Assembly (NCBI RefSeq): GCF_041916975.1
Contig: NZ_JAYRYK010000001.1
Span: forward strand, 2,542,001-2,606,000
Source: Sphingosinicella sp041916975
GTDB taxonomy: Bacteria > Pseudomonadota > Alphaproteobacteria > Sphingomonadales > Sphingomonadaceae
Length of the DNA: 64,000 nucleotides
Direction of reading: 5' to 3'
Notes under the pieces: model-generated
Databases searched by the model: none
The model's input: the letters and a program-made list of their open reading frames with translations, nothing else
What the model was told of the DNA's origin: nothing
Translations under genes and position numbers: made by a program
Shown here: piece by piece, positions 17,284-25,973 of the stretch
How the letters are laid out: each line of letters begins with the position of its first letter
How positions within the stretch are numbered: the stretch's first letter is position 1

Positions 17284-17295
17284 AGAACATGTTCT
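17284..17295. promoter_or_regulatory. Perfect 12-bp palindrome upstream of TonB receptor
   Basis: AGAACATGTTCT lies 78 bases before the TonB-receptor start, in an AT-rich gap of 151 bases. A dyad operator for a regulator of the receptor gene is plausible, possibly for the RpiR protein at 19,788. No matching second copy was noticed in the window. Confidence 0.35.
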
Positions 17296-17372
17296 CTCGA
17301 CAGGCTCGGATTCGCGATGGCGACGATTCTGGCCGGATAGGGGCGCGCATAAAGCAAAAAAGGGGGCAGATA

Positions 17373-19604
17373 ATGTGCAGTCAAAGTCGCAATCGTTCGG
17401 TACGCATCGGGCTTCTGTCGTGTGTTGCCAGTACGATGGTGTTGTCGCTTTCCGCGCAGGCGCAGGAAGCCGATGAGGAAATCATCGTTTCTGCGAACAA
17501 GCGAAACGAAAAGCTTTCCGAGGTCGCCATGGCGATCAGTGTCCAGAGCGGTGCCGAGCTTGAGGCGCAGAAGGCCAATGGCCTGACAGACTATCTCGGC
17601 AACATGCCGAACGTCTCGCTGCAAACATTCGGTTCGCCGGGCCTCGCCAAGGTCGTTGTCCGCGGCATCAACAGCGTCACGTTCAATTCGACCACGGGTA
17701 CCTACATCGATGACGTTCCGTTCGGTTCATCGACACTGTTTGCTGGCGGTGCGCTGCTGACGCCCGATCTCGATCCCAGCATTCTGGAACGGGTAGAGGT
17801 TCTGAAAGGGCCGCAAGGAACGTTGTATGGCGCGAGCGCGCCCGGCGGTGTGCTGAAGTTCGTCACCAAGGCGCCCGATACCAGGGAGTTCTTTGCCAGC
17901 GCGCGTGAAGAAATTTCGAGTGTCGAACACGGCGAAGTCGGCTTCTCGCTTCGCGGTAGTGTGAACGCGCCGATCGCTGCGGAAAAGGCGGCACTCCGCG
18001 TCAGTGCATATTATCGCCGCGACCCGGGCTATCTCGACAACTCGGTCGATGGCGAGAAGGATGTCAATCGCGTTGAGTCGCAGGGTGTCAATGCCTCGCT
18101 GCTGCTGACACCGTCGGATCGGCTCTCCATTCGTCTGACGGGTATTCTGCAGAAGCTGCACGCGCACGGCCTGAACGGCGTTGCTGTCGATCAGGCTGCG
18201 TTCTTCGGCTTCATTCCCGGTGAGCCTGCGTCGATCGTTCCGTTCGCTGGAAAGTACGATACGTATTTCACGCTTGATGAATGGAACAAGACCCGCACGC
18301 GTGTTGCCGCGGGCACCATCAATTACGAAATCACACCTTCGATTTCGCTCGTGTCAGCAACCAGCTATTCCGTCGCGCGAAACGAAAAGCGCGCGGACTA
18401 TACTGCCGATTATGTCTCTCTTGTGCCGCCCGGCGATGGGGTGCAGTTTCTCTATGGGCTGGACACGAAGAAATTCACGCAGGAAATCCGCCTTTCATCG
18501 ACGGATGAAAAGCCGCTACAATGGCTCCTCGGTGCCTTCTACACGCATGAGGATTCGGAGCTGACCTCGGTCTTCCAGCCCGTACTTCCGAACGGAGATT
18601 TTGATACGAGTATTCCCGTCGGCTACGGTGCCCGAACGATCACCTCTTACAAGGAATATGCAGCGTTCGGCAATCTCACTTACTTTGTGACGCCGGAGAT
18701 CGATGTCACGGTGGGCGCTCGTTACGCGCATAATAGAATAACCTATCGTTCCCTTGAGCGCGGCATCTTTGGTAACCCGACGGATCCGGAGAATGATCTC
18801 GTGGAGCAGGCGGAGCCGTCCAAGGATAATGTGACGAGCTATCTGGCGAATCTCAGATGGCGCCCCTCGTCGGATCTCATGTTCTATGCCCGTGCGGCGA
18901 GCGGCTATCGGCCGGGCGGTCCGCGCTTCCTTCCGATCGGTCTTACGCCGCCGCCTGGATTCACGAACAAGTTCGGTTCGGAAACGCTGTGGAACTACGA
19001 AATCGGCACCCGATTCAGTGTTCTTGACGGCCGCGTCAATGTGGGCGCCGCTGCCTACTTCATAGATTGGAAGAACGTTCAGGGCTATATGAGCTTCGGT
19101 GCGTTCGGAGCCTTCGGCAATGCGGGTGACGCAGAAAGCAAAGGCTTTGAGCTCGAAGTCGATATGCGTCCGTTTGCCGGTCTCAATCTCGGTCTCGCAC
19201 TCGGATATGCGGATACGGAGCTGACGCGATCGGATCCAAGCTTCGGCGGGACCGTCGGTGGTGCTCTGCCGTTTGCGCCGAAACTGACGCTCAGCACCAG
19301 CCCGGAATATTCCTGGGATGTTTCGGATACCTGGCAGGCGTATGTCGGCGGCAACTGGCAGTACCAGTCCAGCCGCTTCACAAACATCGAGGGCGCGCCC
19401 TTGACGGTCAAGTTCGACGGCTATTCGCGCGTCGATCTGCGGGCAGGCGTACGTTCCGACAAGTTCGATATCACCGTGTTCGTGAAGAATGTCTTCGACA
19501 AATATGCGGGTGTCGCGGACAACAGCACGCTCTATTACGCGCCCGCAGCAATGGGTATCATCGATCCGCGGACGATCGGCCTGAGTTTCAGCCAGCGTTT
19601 CTGA
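17373..19604 (+). CDS. TonB-dependent outer-membrane receptor
   Basis: A 743-residue receptor. The signal peptide ends at about AQAQEA, then a TonB-box/plug region EEIIVSANKRNEKLSEVAMAISV, plug motifs VLKGPQGTLYGASAPGGVLKFVTK at about residues 140-165, and a C-terminal beta-barrel closing with ITVFVKNVFDKYAG and the terminal aromatic strand ending SFSQRF. The start at 17373 was chosen for AGGGGG upstream and because it is followed directly by a signal peptide. It is the only outer-membrane entry route in this block and closes the hydrolase/transporter operon set, so it likely imports the peptide-like substrate. Confidence 0.9.
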   Translation: MCSQSRNRSVRIGLLSCVASTMVLSLSAQAQEADEEIIVSANKRNEKLSEVAMAISVQSGAELEAQKANGLTDYLGNMPNVSLQTFGSPGLAKVVVRGINSVTFNSTTGTYIDDVPFGSSTLFAGGALLTPDLDPSILERVEVLKGPQGTLYGASAPGGVLKFVTKAPDTREFFASAREEISSVEHGEVGFSLRGSVNAPIAAEKAALRVSAYYRRDPGYLDNSVDGEKDVNRVESQGVNASLLLTPSDRLSIRLTGILQKLHAHGLNGVAVDQAAFFGFIPGEPASIVPFAGKYDTYFTLDEWNKTRTRVAAGTINYEITPSISLVSATSYSVARNEKRADYTADYVSLVPPGDGVQFLYGLDTKKFTQEIRLSSTDEKPLQWLLGAFYTHEDSELTSVFQPVLPNGDFDTSIPVGYGARTITSYKEYAAFGNLTYFVTPEIDVTVGARYAHNRITYRSLERGIFGNPTDPENDLVEQAEPSKDNVTSYLANLRWRPSSDLMFYARAASGYRPGGPRFLPIGLTPPPGFTNKFGSETLWNYEIGTRFSVLDGRVNVGAAAYFIDWKNVQGYMSFGAFGAFGNAGDAESKGFELEVDMRPFAGLNLGLALGYADTELTRSDPSFGGTVGGALPFAPKLTLSTSPEYSWDVSDTWQAYVGGNWQYQSSRFTNIEGAPLTVKFDGYSRVDLRAGVRSDKFDITVFVKNVFDKYAGVADNSTLYYAPAAMGIIDPRTIGLSFSQRF

Positions 19605-19620
19605 TCGTTCGAAAAAGCGG

Positions 19621-19654
19621 ATGTGGCGCCGAGCCTTTGGGTGCGGTGCCACAT
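19621..19654 (+). terminator. Hairpin after the TonB receptor
   Basis: ATGTGGC (19621-27) and GCCACAT (19648-54) can pair, with further partial pairing inside, 17 bases after the receptor stop. There is no uridine tract, so it may stabilise the transcript end rather than terminate alone. Confidence 0.35.
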
Positions 19655-19787
19655 ACGTAACCGGCGTTTCCTGTCGGTTCGAGCCTTTTCCGGAGTGCTT
19701 TTCGGACGCGTCCGTTTTTGAAATTGTGTAATTTCCTTTGCCCGAATAAGGATAGCTGCCTCACGAAAGCCAGTTCCAAGGATAGTG

Positions 19788-20654
19788 ATGCAGGTTAGAG
19801 ACATCCTTACCCAACCTGATCTTAGCCTGACGCCGTCGGAACAGCGCGTCGTGCAGGTGCTTCTGAACGAGTATCCCATCGCGGGGCTGGAATCGGCATC
19901 AAATCTGGCGCGGAAGGCAGCTGTCAGCGACCCGACGATCACGCGCCTGATCACGAAACTGGGTTTCACGGGCTTCGCGCAGTTTCAGGCAAGCCTGCTG
20001 GGAGAGGTCGAAGAGCGGCTGCGTTCGCCGCTCATGATGATCGACGCCAAGCGCGGCGTCCGGGCTGATGAGGACCGGACGCAAACGCTGTTGCGCTCGG
20101 TCGCGCGCACGGTCGACGAAGCCGCGAACGCGATGCTGAAGCCCGCATACGACCGCGCTGCCGAACTGATCCTCGAATCCAAAGGTCGTGCATTCGTGCT
20201 TGGCGGACGGTTCAGTCGGCATGTCGGCGGGATGTTGGCCGCCTATCTGCATCAGCTTCGCCCGCGCGTTACCGATGTCGGTGCGCTCGCGGATGAAAGT
20301 TTCGACCTGCTGCTTGATGTCGACCGGCGCGATGTGCTGGTTGTGTTCGACTACCGCCGGTATCAGAACAACGTTATCCGCTTCGCCTGGCAGGCAAGCG
20401 AACGCGGCGCGCGGATCGTACTCTTCACCGATATCTGGATGTCGCCGATCGCGGAAATCGCTGAAACGGTCATCATCAGTCAGGTCGAGGTTGAATCGCC
20501 CTACGATTCACTTGCTGCCCCTGTCGCGCAGATGGAAGCGCTGGTCGCCTATTGCCTGGACCGTGCTGACGACAAGGTTCGGAACCGGGTTCAGTCCCTC
20601 GATGCCATTCGCTCATTGAACGCAGTCACGGTCGATACATCCATTGAAGAGTGA
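19788..20654 (+). CDS. RpiR-family transcriptional regulator (HTH + SIS)
   Basis: A 288-residue regulator. Residues 1-80 carry the HTH_6 domain (LTPSEQRVVQVLL ... DPTITRLITKLGFTGFAQFQASL), and residues about 110-250 a SIS sugar-isomerase-like ligand domain with VLGGRFSRHVGG. RpiR proteins usually sense phosphosugars or amino-sugar/amino-acid intermediates. The ATG at 19788 is preferred over the GTG three bases earlier because AAGGA is five bases upstream. It sits between the peptide-uptake operon and the amide operon on the other strand, so it may control either. Confidence 0.8.
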   Translation: MQVRDILTQPDLSLTPSEQRVVQVLLNEYPIAGLESASNLARKAAVSDPTITRLITKLGFTGFAQFQASLLGEVEERLRSPLMMIDAKRGVRADEDRTQTLLRSVARTVDEAANAMLKPAYDRAAELILESKGRAFVLGGRFSRHVGGMLAAYLHQLRPRVTDVGALADESFDLLLDVDRRDVLVVFDYRRYQNNVIRFAWQASERGARIVLFTDIWMSPIAEIAETVIISQVEVESPYDSLAAPVAQMEALVAYCLDRADDKVRNRVQSLDAIRSLNAVTVDTSIEE

Positions 20655-20666
20655 TTGCTTCCAGTC

Positions 20667-21410
20667 TCACTGAAGCGCTTCTGCAAGCCTTTCCGACCAG
20701 CAGATGATGTCTGCATCCCGGGCGAGAAGGTCTTGGCGAATCTCCACAAGGATCGCCGGGAAACCACGCTGGTCGCCATGCACCAGTAGGCCATAATCGT
20801 CGTCCGGGCTGACGATATAAGGTACGTTCGCATCGACGACGAGGTCTGATCCGCGGCGCAGAGAGGCGATGACCTGCTGGGCGAAGGTGGCGGCATCACC
20901 GTGAAGGATGCCGGCGTGCCATGGCCGGTCCTTACCCAGGAATGTGGGCGTGAAACTGTGGATCGATACGATGCGCGTTCCGCGACCTTCGCGCTCTCGC
21001 GCATCGATATGCTCGGATACGCTGACATGGTAAGGATCGAACATATTCCGAATGCGTCGATCGATTTCCGTTTCGGGTACGCCGACATTCCCCGGAATAT
21101 CGGTCTCCTCGGACCGGGCGGGAATACACGCCGGCACATGCAGCGGGCGATTGAGATCTATGAGCAGCCGGGAATAGTTTGAAAGGAATGCCGGCGCATC
21201 GAGAGCCGCGCTCAGAAGGCGAGTGAGCTCGGCCGCGCCGATATCCCACGCGATATGCCGTTCGCAGTCCGCCGGCGAAAGGCCGAGCCTGCCGTATTCC
21301 GCGGGCATGTGGTTGGATGCATGTTCGCACAGCAGAACGATGTCGGATAGCCCGCCTTCATTCACGACCGTGACGGCGGCTGGCCAATCGGCCGAGGCGT
21401 TTCCGTTCAT
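20667..21410 (-). CDS. N-formylglutamate amidohydrolase family protein
   Basis: A 247-residue member of PF05013, the family that splits N-formyl-L-glutamate in histidine breakdown and related N-formyl amino acids. Recognisable text is LLCEHASNHMP near residue 28, DIGAAELT, RLLIDLNRP and IVSIHSFTP, the Zn-site histidines and glutamate of the family. Its ATG shares one base with the stop of the glutamine-synthetase-like gene (TGATG). No hut genes are near, so the substrate is more likely an N-acylated glutamate-like compound made in this pathway. Confidence 0.8.
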   Translation of the reverse strand: MNGNASADWPAAVTVVNEGGLSDIVLLCEHASNHMPAEYGRLGLSPADCERHIAWDIGAAELTRLLSAALDAPAFLSNYSRLLIDLNRPLHVPACIPARSEETDIPGNVGVPETEIDRRIRNMFDPYHVSVSEHIDAREREGRGTRIVSIHSFTPTFLGKDRPWHAGILHGDAATFAQQVIASLRRGSDLVVDANVPYIVSPDDDYGLLVHGDQRGFPAILVEIRQDLLARDADIICWSERLAEALQ

Positions 21411-22738
21411 CAGTAGATCGCGCCATAGGTTTCGCAGACGGCTTCCGGTGTCTTGCCGGAAGCTGCCGTAATTTCGGCGGTCTTGACGCCTTCGAAGCTT
21501 GCCACCAGCCGTGGATCGAACCAGCTCATGGCGGCGGGATCGGCAAGCAATGCCGCAAGGGCGTCCGACAGCGTTTCCGGAAGCCGTCGAAGTCCCAAGG
21601 CTTCGCGCTGACTCGCCGTCATCGTCGTGGGGTCATCCGACGTGAAGGCCGGGATACGTGCCCCGGTGGAAATCCCCTCGAGACCGGCACGAATAATCGC
21701 AGCCAATGCAAGATAGGGATTGGCTGTCGCGTCGGCCGCCCGATACTCGATATTGAACTGTCCGTCCGGCTTCTGGCCGAACAACGATGTCGTGGGGCAG
21801 ATCCGCAGCGCAGCTTCGCGATTGCGTTCCGCAAGCCACGTGTATGACGAACTCCAGTTGTGCGGACGCAACCGATAATAGGAAGGTATGCTGGATGCTG
21901 TGAATGCCACGATCGACTGCATGTGACGAAGGATGCCGGCGCAGAAGGCTTCGGCCTTCGGCGCCAATCCGCCCGGCCCATCCGGATGGTATGTCGCAGG
22001 ATTTCCGGATGCGTCGCGGAAGCTGAAATGGATATGCACACCTGCGCCCACCGCATTGGGCCGGGATTTCGGTGTGAAGCTGGCACGCCAGCCCATGGTC
22101 CGGGCGATTTCCCGCGCGATTTCGCGGATTGCCACAGCACGGTCTGCCGCAACCAGAGCCTCAGCGGGACGACAGGTGATTTCGAACTGGCCGTCTCCGA
22201 ATTCAGGAAGGAACGTTTCCGGCTCCACACCGGCCTCTGCCAGCGCGCCCATGAACATCGGTCCGAACGGGTCCAGCCTGCGAAGCGCCTCAAGAGACAG
22301 GCAGGGCGCGGGAGGCGATGAAACCCCGAGCATCTGGAATTCCTGCTCGAATGCGGCGATCATCGTGAGGCCGGTGGCAGCCTTCAGTGCTTCCTGAGCT
22401 TCGCGGAGGATCGCCCTGGGGCAGCAGGCCCATGGCGTGCCGTCGAGTTCGACGATGTCCCCTATCACCATGTCGAAAGGCGTTGCGGCGCCGGTGCTTG
22501 CCGTCCGGTAGCGGGCGGATGCGTCGGCGACCAGTCGCAGGTCGCCGATGGAGCCCCATGGATTGGGTGTCGCAATGCCATTGAACGGCGTGAGCGAAAT
22601 GTTGGCGGGAAGCCAGCCGATACTGATGGCGCTGCCTTCATCGAAACGTTTGGCCGACACGGCACGGCCGCGAGTGATTGCACCGAGATCGGTGGTGACA
22701 ATGCTCGTCAGTGGCGAGCCCGGCTGAACGGCGCTCAT
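21410..22738 (-). CDS. Glutamine-synthetase-like gamma-glutamyl ligase
   Basis: A 442-residue GS-fold enzyme. The catalytic domain shows EFGDGQFEITC, GAGVHIHFSF, and the C-terminal FNIEYRAADATANPYLALA, all typical of the GS-like ligases that join glutamate to amines (PuuA and relatives) rather than of GlnA. The short N-terminal beta-grasp part is present (TSIVTTDLGAITRGRAV). The start at 22738 overlaps the isochorismatase stop as ATGA. It may activate an amine or amino-acid intermediate by gamma-glutamylation before the downstream amidohydrolase acts; substrate not determinable. Confidence 0.8.
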   Translation of the reverse strand: MSAVQPGSPLTSIVTTDLGAITRGRAVSAKRFDEGSAISIGWLPANISLTPFNGIATPNPWGSIGDLRLVADASARYRTASTGAATPFDMVIGDIVELDGTPWACCPRAILREAQEALKAATGLTMIAAFEQEFQMLGVSSPPAPCLSLEALRRLDPFGPMFMGALAEAGVEPETFLPEFGDGQFEITCRPAEALVAADRAVAIREIAREIARTMGWRASFTPKSRPNAVGAGVHIHFSFRDASGNPATYHPDGPGGLAPKAEAFCAGILRHMQSIVAFTASSIPSYYRLRPHNWSSSYTWLAERNREAALRICPTTSLFGQKPDGQFNIEYRAADATANPYLALAAIIRAGLEGISTGARIPAFTSDDPTTMTASQREALGLRRLPETLSDALAALLADPAAMSWFDPRLVASFEGVKTAEITAASGKTPEAVCETYGAIY

Positions 22739-23370
22739 TTCAGCACACCAAACCGGGCGACAACAGTTTCGGTATCGGTGATCCAGCCATAGCCGCCGAA
22801 CGCTTTCAGGGCCGTTTCGTGACGTTCCGCGGTCTGTGCTGCGCAGGCGTCCGCGACGCACGTGACCATATAGCCGCGGTCTGCGCCGTCACGGACCGCC
22901 ATATCGACACACTGATCGGTCATGATGCCGGCAACGACCAGAAACTCCACGCCGAGATTGCGCAGCACGTAGTCGATCGCGGTCGAATTGAAGACGCCTG
23001 ACGAGGTTTTGGGCAGAACGATCTCGTCGGGTCCCGGAGCGAGCGACGATACGGGTTGCGCGAGTTCCGAACCGCGCGGAACGTGAATGTTTGAAAGCTT
23101 GTGATCCAGAGATCGATCGCGCCCGTCTATCGTCAGGCTTTCGATGATCGTATGCAAGACCTCGATTCCGGCTTCACGGGCCGCTTCCAAAAGCCGGACC
23201 TGATTGGGAATCGTGGAGGACCACACGCGTTCGTAGAAAGGATGCTTACGGTCCCAGTCAGGATGCCGGGGATTGCGACCGGGCTCAAGCCAGATTCGCT
23301 GCATGTCGACCAGAAGCAATGCAGTGCGCCGGGCCGCATAAGGCGCATCGCGCGTGAAGGACGGTTCCAT
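22735..23370 (-). CDS. Isochorismatase-family amidase
   Basis: A 211-residue cysteine hydrolase of the isochorismatase superfamily (nicotinamidase, N-carbamoylsarcosine amidase type). The Asp-Lys-Cys set is Asp22 (LLLVDMQ), Lys121 (VLPKTSSGVF) and Cys154 (GIMTDQCVD), so an amide hydrolase is more likely than true isochorismatase, which lacks the cysteine. The ATG at 23370 has AGGAG eight bases upstream. It is first in a three-gene operon with the GS-like ligase and the N-formylglutamate amidohydrolase. Confidence 0.8.
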   Translation of the reverse strand: MEPSFTRDAPYAARRTALLLVDMQRIWLEPGRNPRHPDWDRKHPFYERVWSSTIPNQVRLLEAAREAGIEVLHTIIESLTIDGRDRSLDHKLSNIHVPRGSELAQPVSSLAPGPDEIVLPKTSSGVFNSTAIDYVLRNLGVEFLVVAGIMTDQCVDMAVRDGADRGYMVTCVADACAAQTAERHETALKAFGGYGWITDTETVVARFGVLK

Positions 23371-23734
23371 CAAAAATGCTCCTGACACTCACGGTTTGCC
23401 CCCGAACCGCAGCCCGGGATGATCATGCGAATCGGTATGATGATTTATTTCTAGAAAATCCATATATTTATATATCTGGTAATTTTCCTACATTGTAAAT
23501 CGTCGCCCCTTTCTACCCGACGCCGCCGCGGCGTGATCTGAGTCTCCGAGAAAGGCTCTACGATAAATCCCTGTTTTTTGACGGGAATATGGAGACTTTT
23601 CCTGCGCAAGGTGCGCTACCCCATGCTCGACGTCATCGCGCGGAGCAGCTTCATGACCTGCAGCATACATTGTCACAGCCGGTTCGGCGGATTGCGCTGC
23701 CGACCGTCTGCAGCGGCCGAAAGGCAGTGCTCCG
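23371..23734. other. Intergenic region with AT-rich promoter element
   Basis: This 364-base stretch contains no convincing gene. It separates the isochorismatase operon from the end of the Lrp gene, both on the minus strand. An AT-rich island at about 23,440-23,495 includes the palindrome TTTCTAGAAA (23448-57) and ATATAT repeats, and is the likely promoter of the isochorismatase operon. The remaining part toward 23,734 shows a small GC-rich dyad near 23,520 but no clear terminator. Confidence 0.5.
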
Positions 23735-24235
23735 TCAACGCGCTCGGGTGGGTTTGCAGCGATCGAGCAGTCCCAGCTGATCATAGCTCTTCAGTGTCCG
23801 GCTGACGGGATGTGTCGTGTAATGAACCGTGAAACTCTGAGACCTGAAGAGCCTGGTGACGACGGATTCGTATTCCTCGAAGTCCAGCGTTGCCGTCTTC
23901 ATGACATAGTCGGTTTCGCCGAGAACGGATATGCACTCCAGAATTGCAGGTTCGGCAATGCAGGCGGCCTCGAAGGCCTTCACCTGGGCGAATTCGTAGT
24001 CGGAGATGCGGATCGTCGTGATGAAGTAGACAAGGGAACTGATTGCGGAAAGGTCGACTTCGGCGCGGTAGCCGGCGATCACACCCGACTCCTCGAGTCT
24101 TCTCATGCGCTCGTGGCAGGGCGTCGCCGACAAGGCGACGGCTTCGCTGAGTTCGGTCTTTGTGATCCGTCCCCGGCCGGCAAGGACCTTCAGTATTTTC
24201 CAGTCGATCGCATCGATCTTGATTCTGAGCGCCAT
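23735..24235 (-). CDS. Lrp/AsnC-family regulator
   Basis: A 166-residue Lrp-type regulator: an N-terminal HTH (IDAIDWKILKVLAGRGRITKTELSEAVALSATPCHERMRRLEESGVI) and a C-terminal RAM/AsnC effector domain of about 80 residues. Lrp-type regulators commonly respond to an amino acid. It is divergent from the permease-dgcA-dgcN operon with 179 bases between, so it probably controls that operon and itself. Confidence 0.9.
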   Translation of the reverse strand: MALRIKIDAIDWKILKVLAGRGRITKTELSEAVALSATPCHERMRRLEESGVIAGYRAEVDLSAISSLVYFITTIRISDYEFAQVKAFEAACIAEPAILECISVLGETDYVMKTATLDFEEYESVVTRLFRSQSFTVHYTTHPVSRTLKSYDQLGLLDRCKPTRAR

Positions 24236-24414
24236 CCTGACGATTCCCCAAACGGACGCGGCAGCGGAACGGAATCCGCGGACCTGTCGACACTAGCGAA
24301 GCCCCGATCATCGTCAACGTGCCGCGAAAGCCGGCCCGATCGTCGTTGCGGCGATCGGCGATGCCGTTTCGCGGGCCGTTCAATCCGCTTTCCCGACCGG
24401 AAGGAAGTCTCCCG

Positions 24415-25965
24415 ATGACACGTCAGAAATCCATGTTTTCATGCAAGCCCCTTGAACAGATAAGAAGGGAGTCCGCATCTGGTGAGCTCGTTCGGGCACT
24501 CGGGCCTGTGCACCTGCTGCTGCTCGGTATCGGGTCGATCATCGGTTCCGGCATCTATGTGCTTTCGGGGACCGCGGCGGCAAACTTCGCGGGGCCGGCG
24601 ATTATCGCCTCTTTCGTAGTCGCGGCGCTTGCGTGCGTGTTCGCAGGCCTGTGTTATGCGGAGCTGGCATCCACGATGCCCGTGACAGGCTCGGCATACA
24701 CATACGCCTATTCCACGCTCGGCGAGCTGCCGGCATGGGTTCTGGGCTGGCTTCTGATCCTAGAGTACGGCATCGCCGGTGCCACCGTGTCCGTGGGCTT
24801 TTCTGGCTATCTCGTCAGCCTTCTGGGTGAGTTCGGTCTCTCCATACCGGCCGTGATCGCGACACCGCTTGTCCAGTCCGTTCAGGGCAATGGCGGCTAC
24901 ACGTTCATCGCCGGGAGCAGCGTCAACCTGATCGCGAGCGGGGCTGTCGCCGTCATGGTCGTACCGCTGATCTTCGGTCTTCGGGGCGCGGCCGGGATCA
25001 ACAGTGCGATCGTCATGCTCAAGGTGACGGTCCTGCTCGTGTTCGTTGCGTTCGGCGTGAGCGCGGTGGTTCCGGCAAACTACCAGCCCTTCATCCCGCC
25101 TAACGAGGGTGGGTTCGCTTATGGCTGGCAGGGCATATTCCGGGCCGCTTCCCTTATCTTCTTCGCCTATATCGGTTTTGAAGCCGTTTCCACGGCGGCG
25201 GCGGAGGCGCGCAATCCGCAAAGAGACATGCCGATCGGCATCCTCGGTTCGCTGGCGGTCTGCACGGCGCTCTACATCGCCGTCGCGTGGGTCATGGTCG
25301 GTGTCGTTCCGTTCCGCGAACTCGGTGTTACGGATCCGCTCGCTTTGGCGGTGGATCGTATCGGCAAGCCGGCGCTGCTGATGTTCGTCAAGGTGGGTGC
25401 CGTGGTGGGTCTCACCTCGATCATCCTGTCCACCGCTTACGGCCAGTCGCGCATCTTTTACGCAATGGCGCGCGACGGGCTCCTGCCGCAGATCTTCTGC
25501 AAATTGCACCCCCGGTTCCAGACACCGTGGCTCGGCACGATCGCCGTGGGCGCCGGTATGGCATTGATTGCCGGTCTGCTGCCGATCACGCTGCTCGGCG
25601 ATCTCATCAGTCTCGGAACGGCGATCTCGTTCGCAATCGTGTGCTTTTCCGTGATCTGGCTGCGCAATCACCAGCCCGAGATGGAGCGTCCGTTCCGTGT
25701 GCCCGGCGGCGCCATTCGCGTGCGCGGCTGGTGGATCGGCATCGTTCCCGCGCTTGGAATATTCATGTGCCTTGTCATGGTAGCGCCGCTCGTCATCGAT
25801 ATCGCCGCGCGGGCGTATGATGGCGAGCTTCTGCCCGCGGGCCTCCTCGGCGGATACATCGCGTGCGGTGCGGCCGTGTATGCGCTTTATGGCTATCGCC
25901 ATTCCCGCGTGGGGCGCGGTTTGTTACCCGTGTCCGGCGCCGCCATACCCCTCGCGGATCAATAG
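24415..25965 (+). CDS. APC-superfamily amino acid permease
   Basis: A 516-residue inner-membrane permease with about twelve membrane segments. The substrate-site helix LLLGIGSIIGSGIYVLSG (about residues 38-55) is the classic APC unwound helix 1 motif, and YAELASTMPVTGSAYTYAYSTLGEL follows; the layout is closest to the cationic-amino-acid transporter (CAT-type) branch. The ATG at 24415 follows GGAAGGAAG; a longer frame would begin upstream without a site. It is co-transcribed with dgcA and dgcN, suggesting import of D-glutamate or a related amino acid, though the branch often takes cationic or neutral substrates. Confidence 0.85.
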   Translation: MTRQKSMFSCKPLEQIRRESASGELVRALGPVHLLLLGIGSIIGSGIYVLSGTAAANFAGPAIIASFVVAALACVFAGLCYAELASTMPVTGSAYTYAYSTLGELPAWVLGWLLILEYGIAGATVSVGFSGYLVSLLGEFGLSIPAVIATPLVQSVQGNGGYTFIAGSSVNLIASGAVAVMVVPLIFGLRGAAGINSAIVMLKVTVLLVFVAFGVSAVVPANYQPFIPPNEGGFAYGWQGIFRAASLIFFAYIGFEAVSTAAAEARNPQRDMPIGILGSLAVCTALYIAVAWVMVGVVPFRELGVTDPLALAVDRIGKPALLMFVKVGAVVGLTSIILSTAYGQSRIFYAMARDGLLPQIFCKLHPRFQTPWLGTIAVGAGMALIAGLLPITLLGDLISLGTAISFAIVCFSVIWLRNHQPEMERPFRVPGGAIRVRGWWIGIVPALGIFMCLVMVAPLVIDIAARAYDGELLPAGLLGGYIACGAAVYALYGYRHSRVGRGLLPVSGAAIPLADQ

Positions 25966-25973
25966 GCGTGGAT

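Noticed and set aside
17284..17295. AGAACATGTTCT considered as a LexA box
   Set aside because: Alphaproteobacterial LexA sites are GAAC-N7-GAAC direct repeats; this is a continuous palindrome and the genes around are catabolic.
23515..23540. GC dyad near 23,520 considered as a terminator of the Lrp gene
   Set aside because: The perfect arms leave a one-base loop and no uridine tract follows on the minus strand.
23488..23784. Minus-strand frame of 98 codons in the gap before the Lrp gene's end
   Set aside because: It overlaps the end of the Lrp gene in another frame, has no ribosome-binding site and no protein similarity that I recognise.
24760..25902. Minus-strand 380-codon frame
   Set aside because: Antisense to the permease; highly charged His/Arg/Asp-rich text typical of the complement of a membrane protein.
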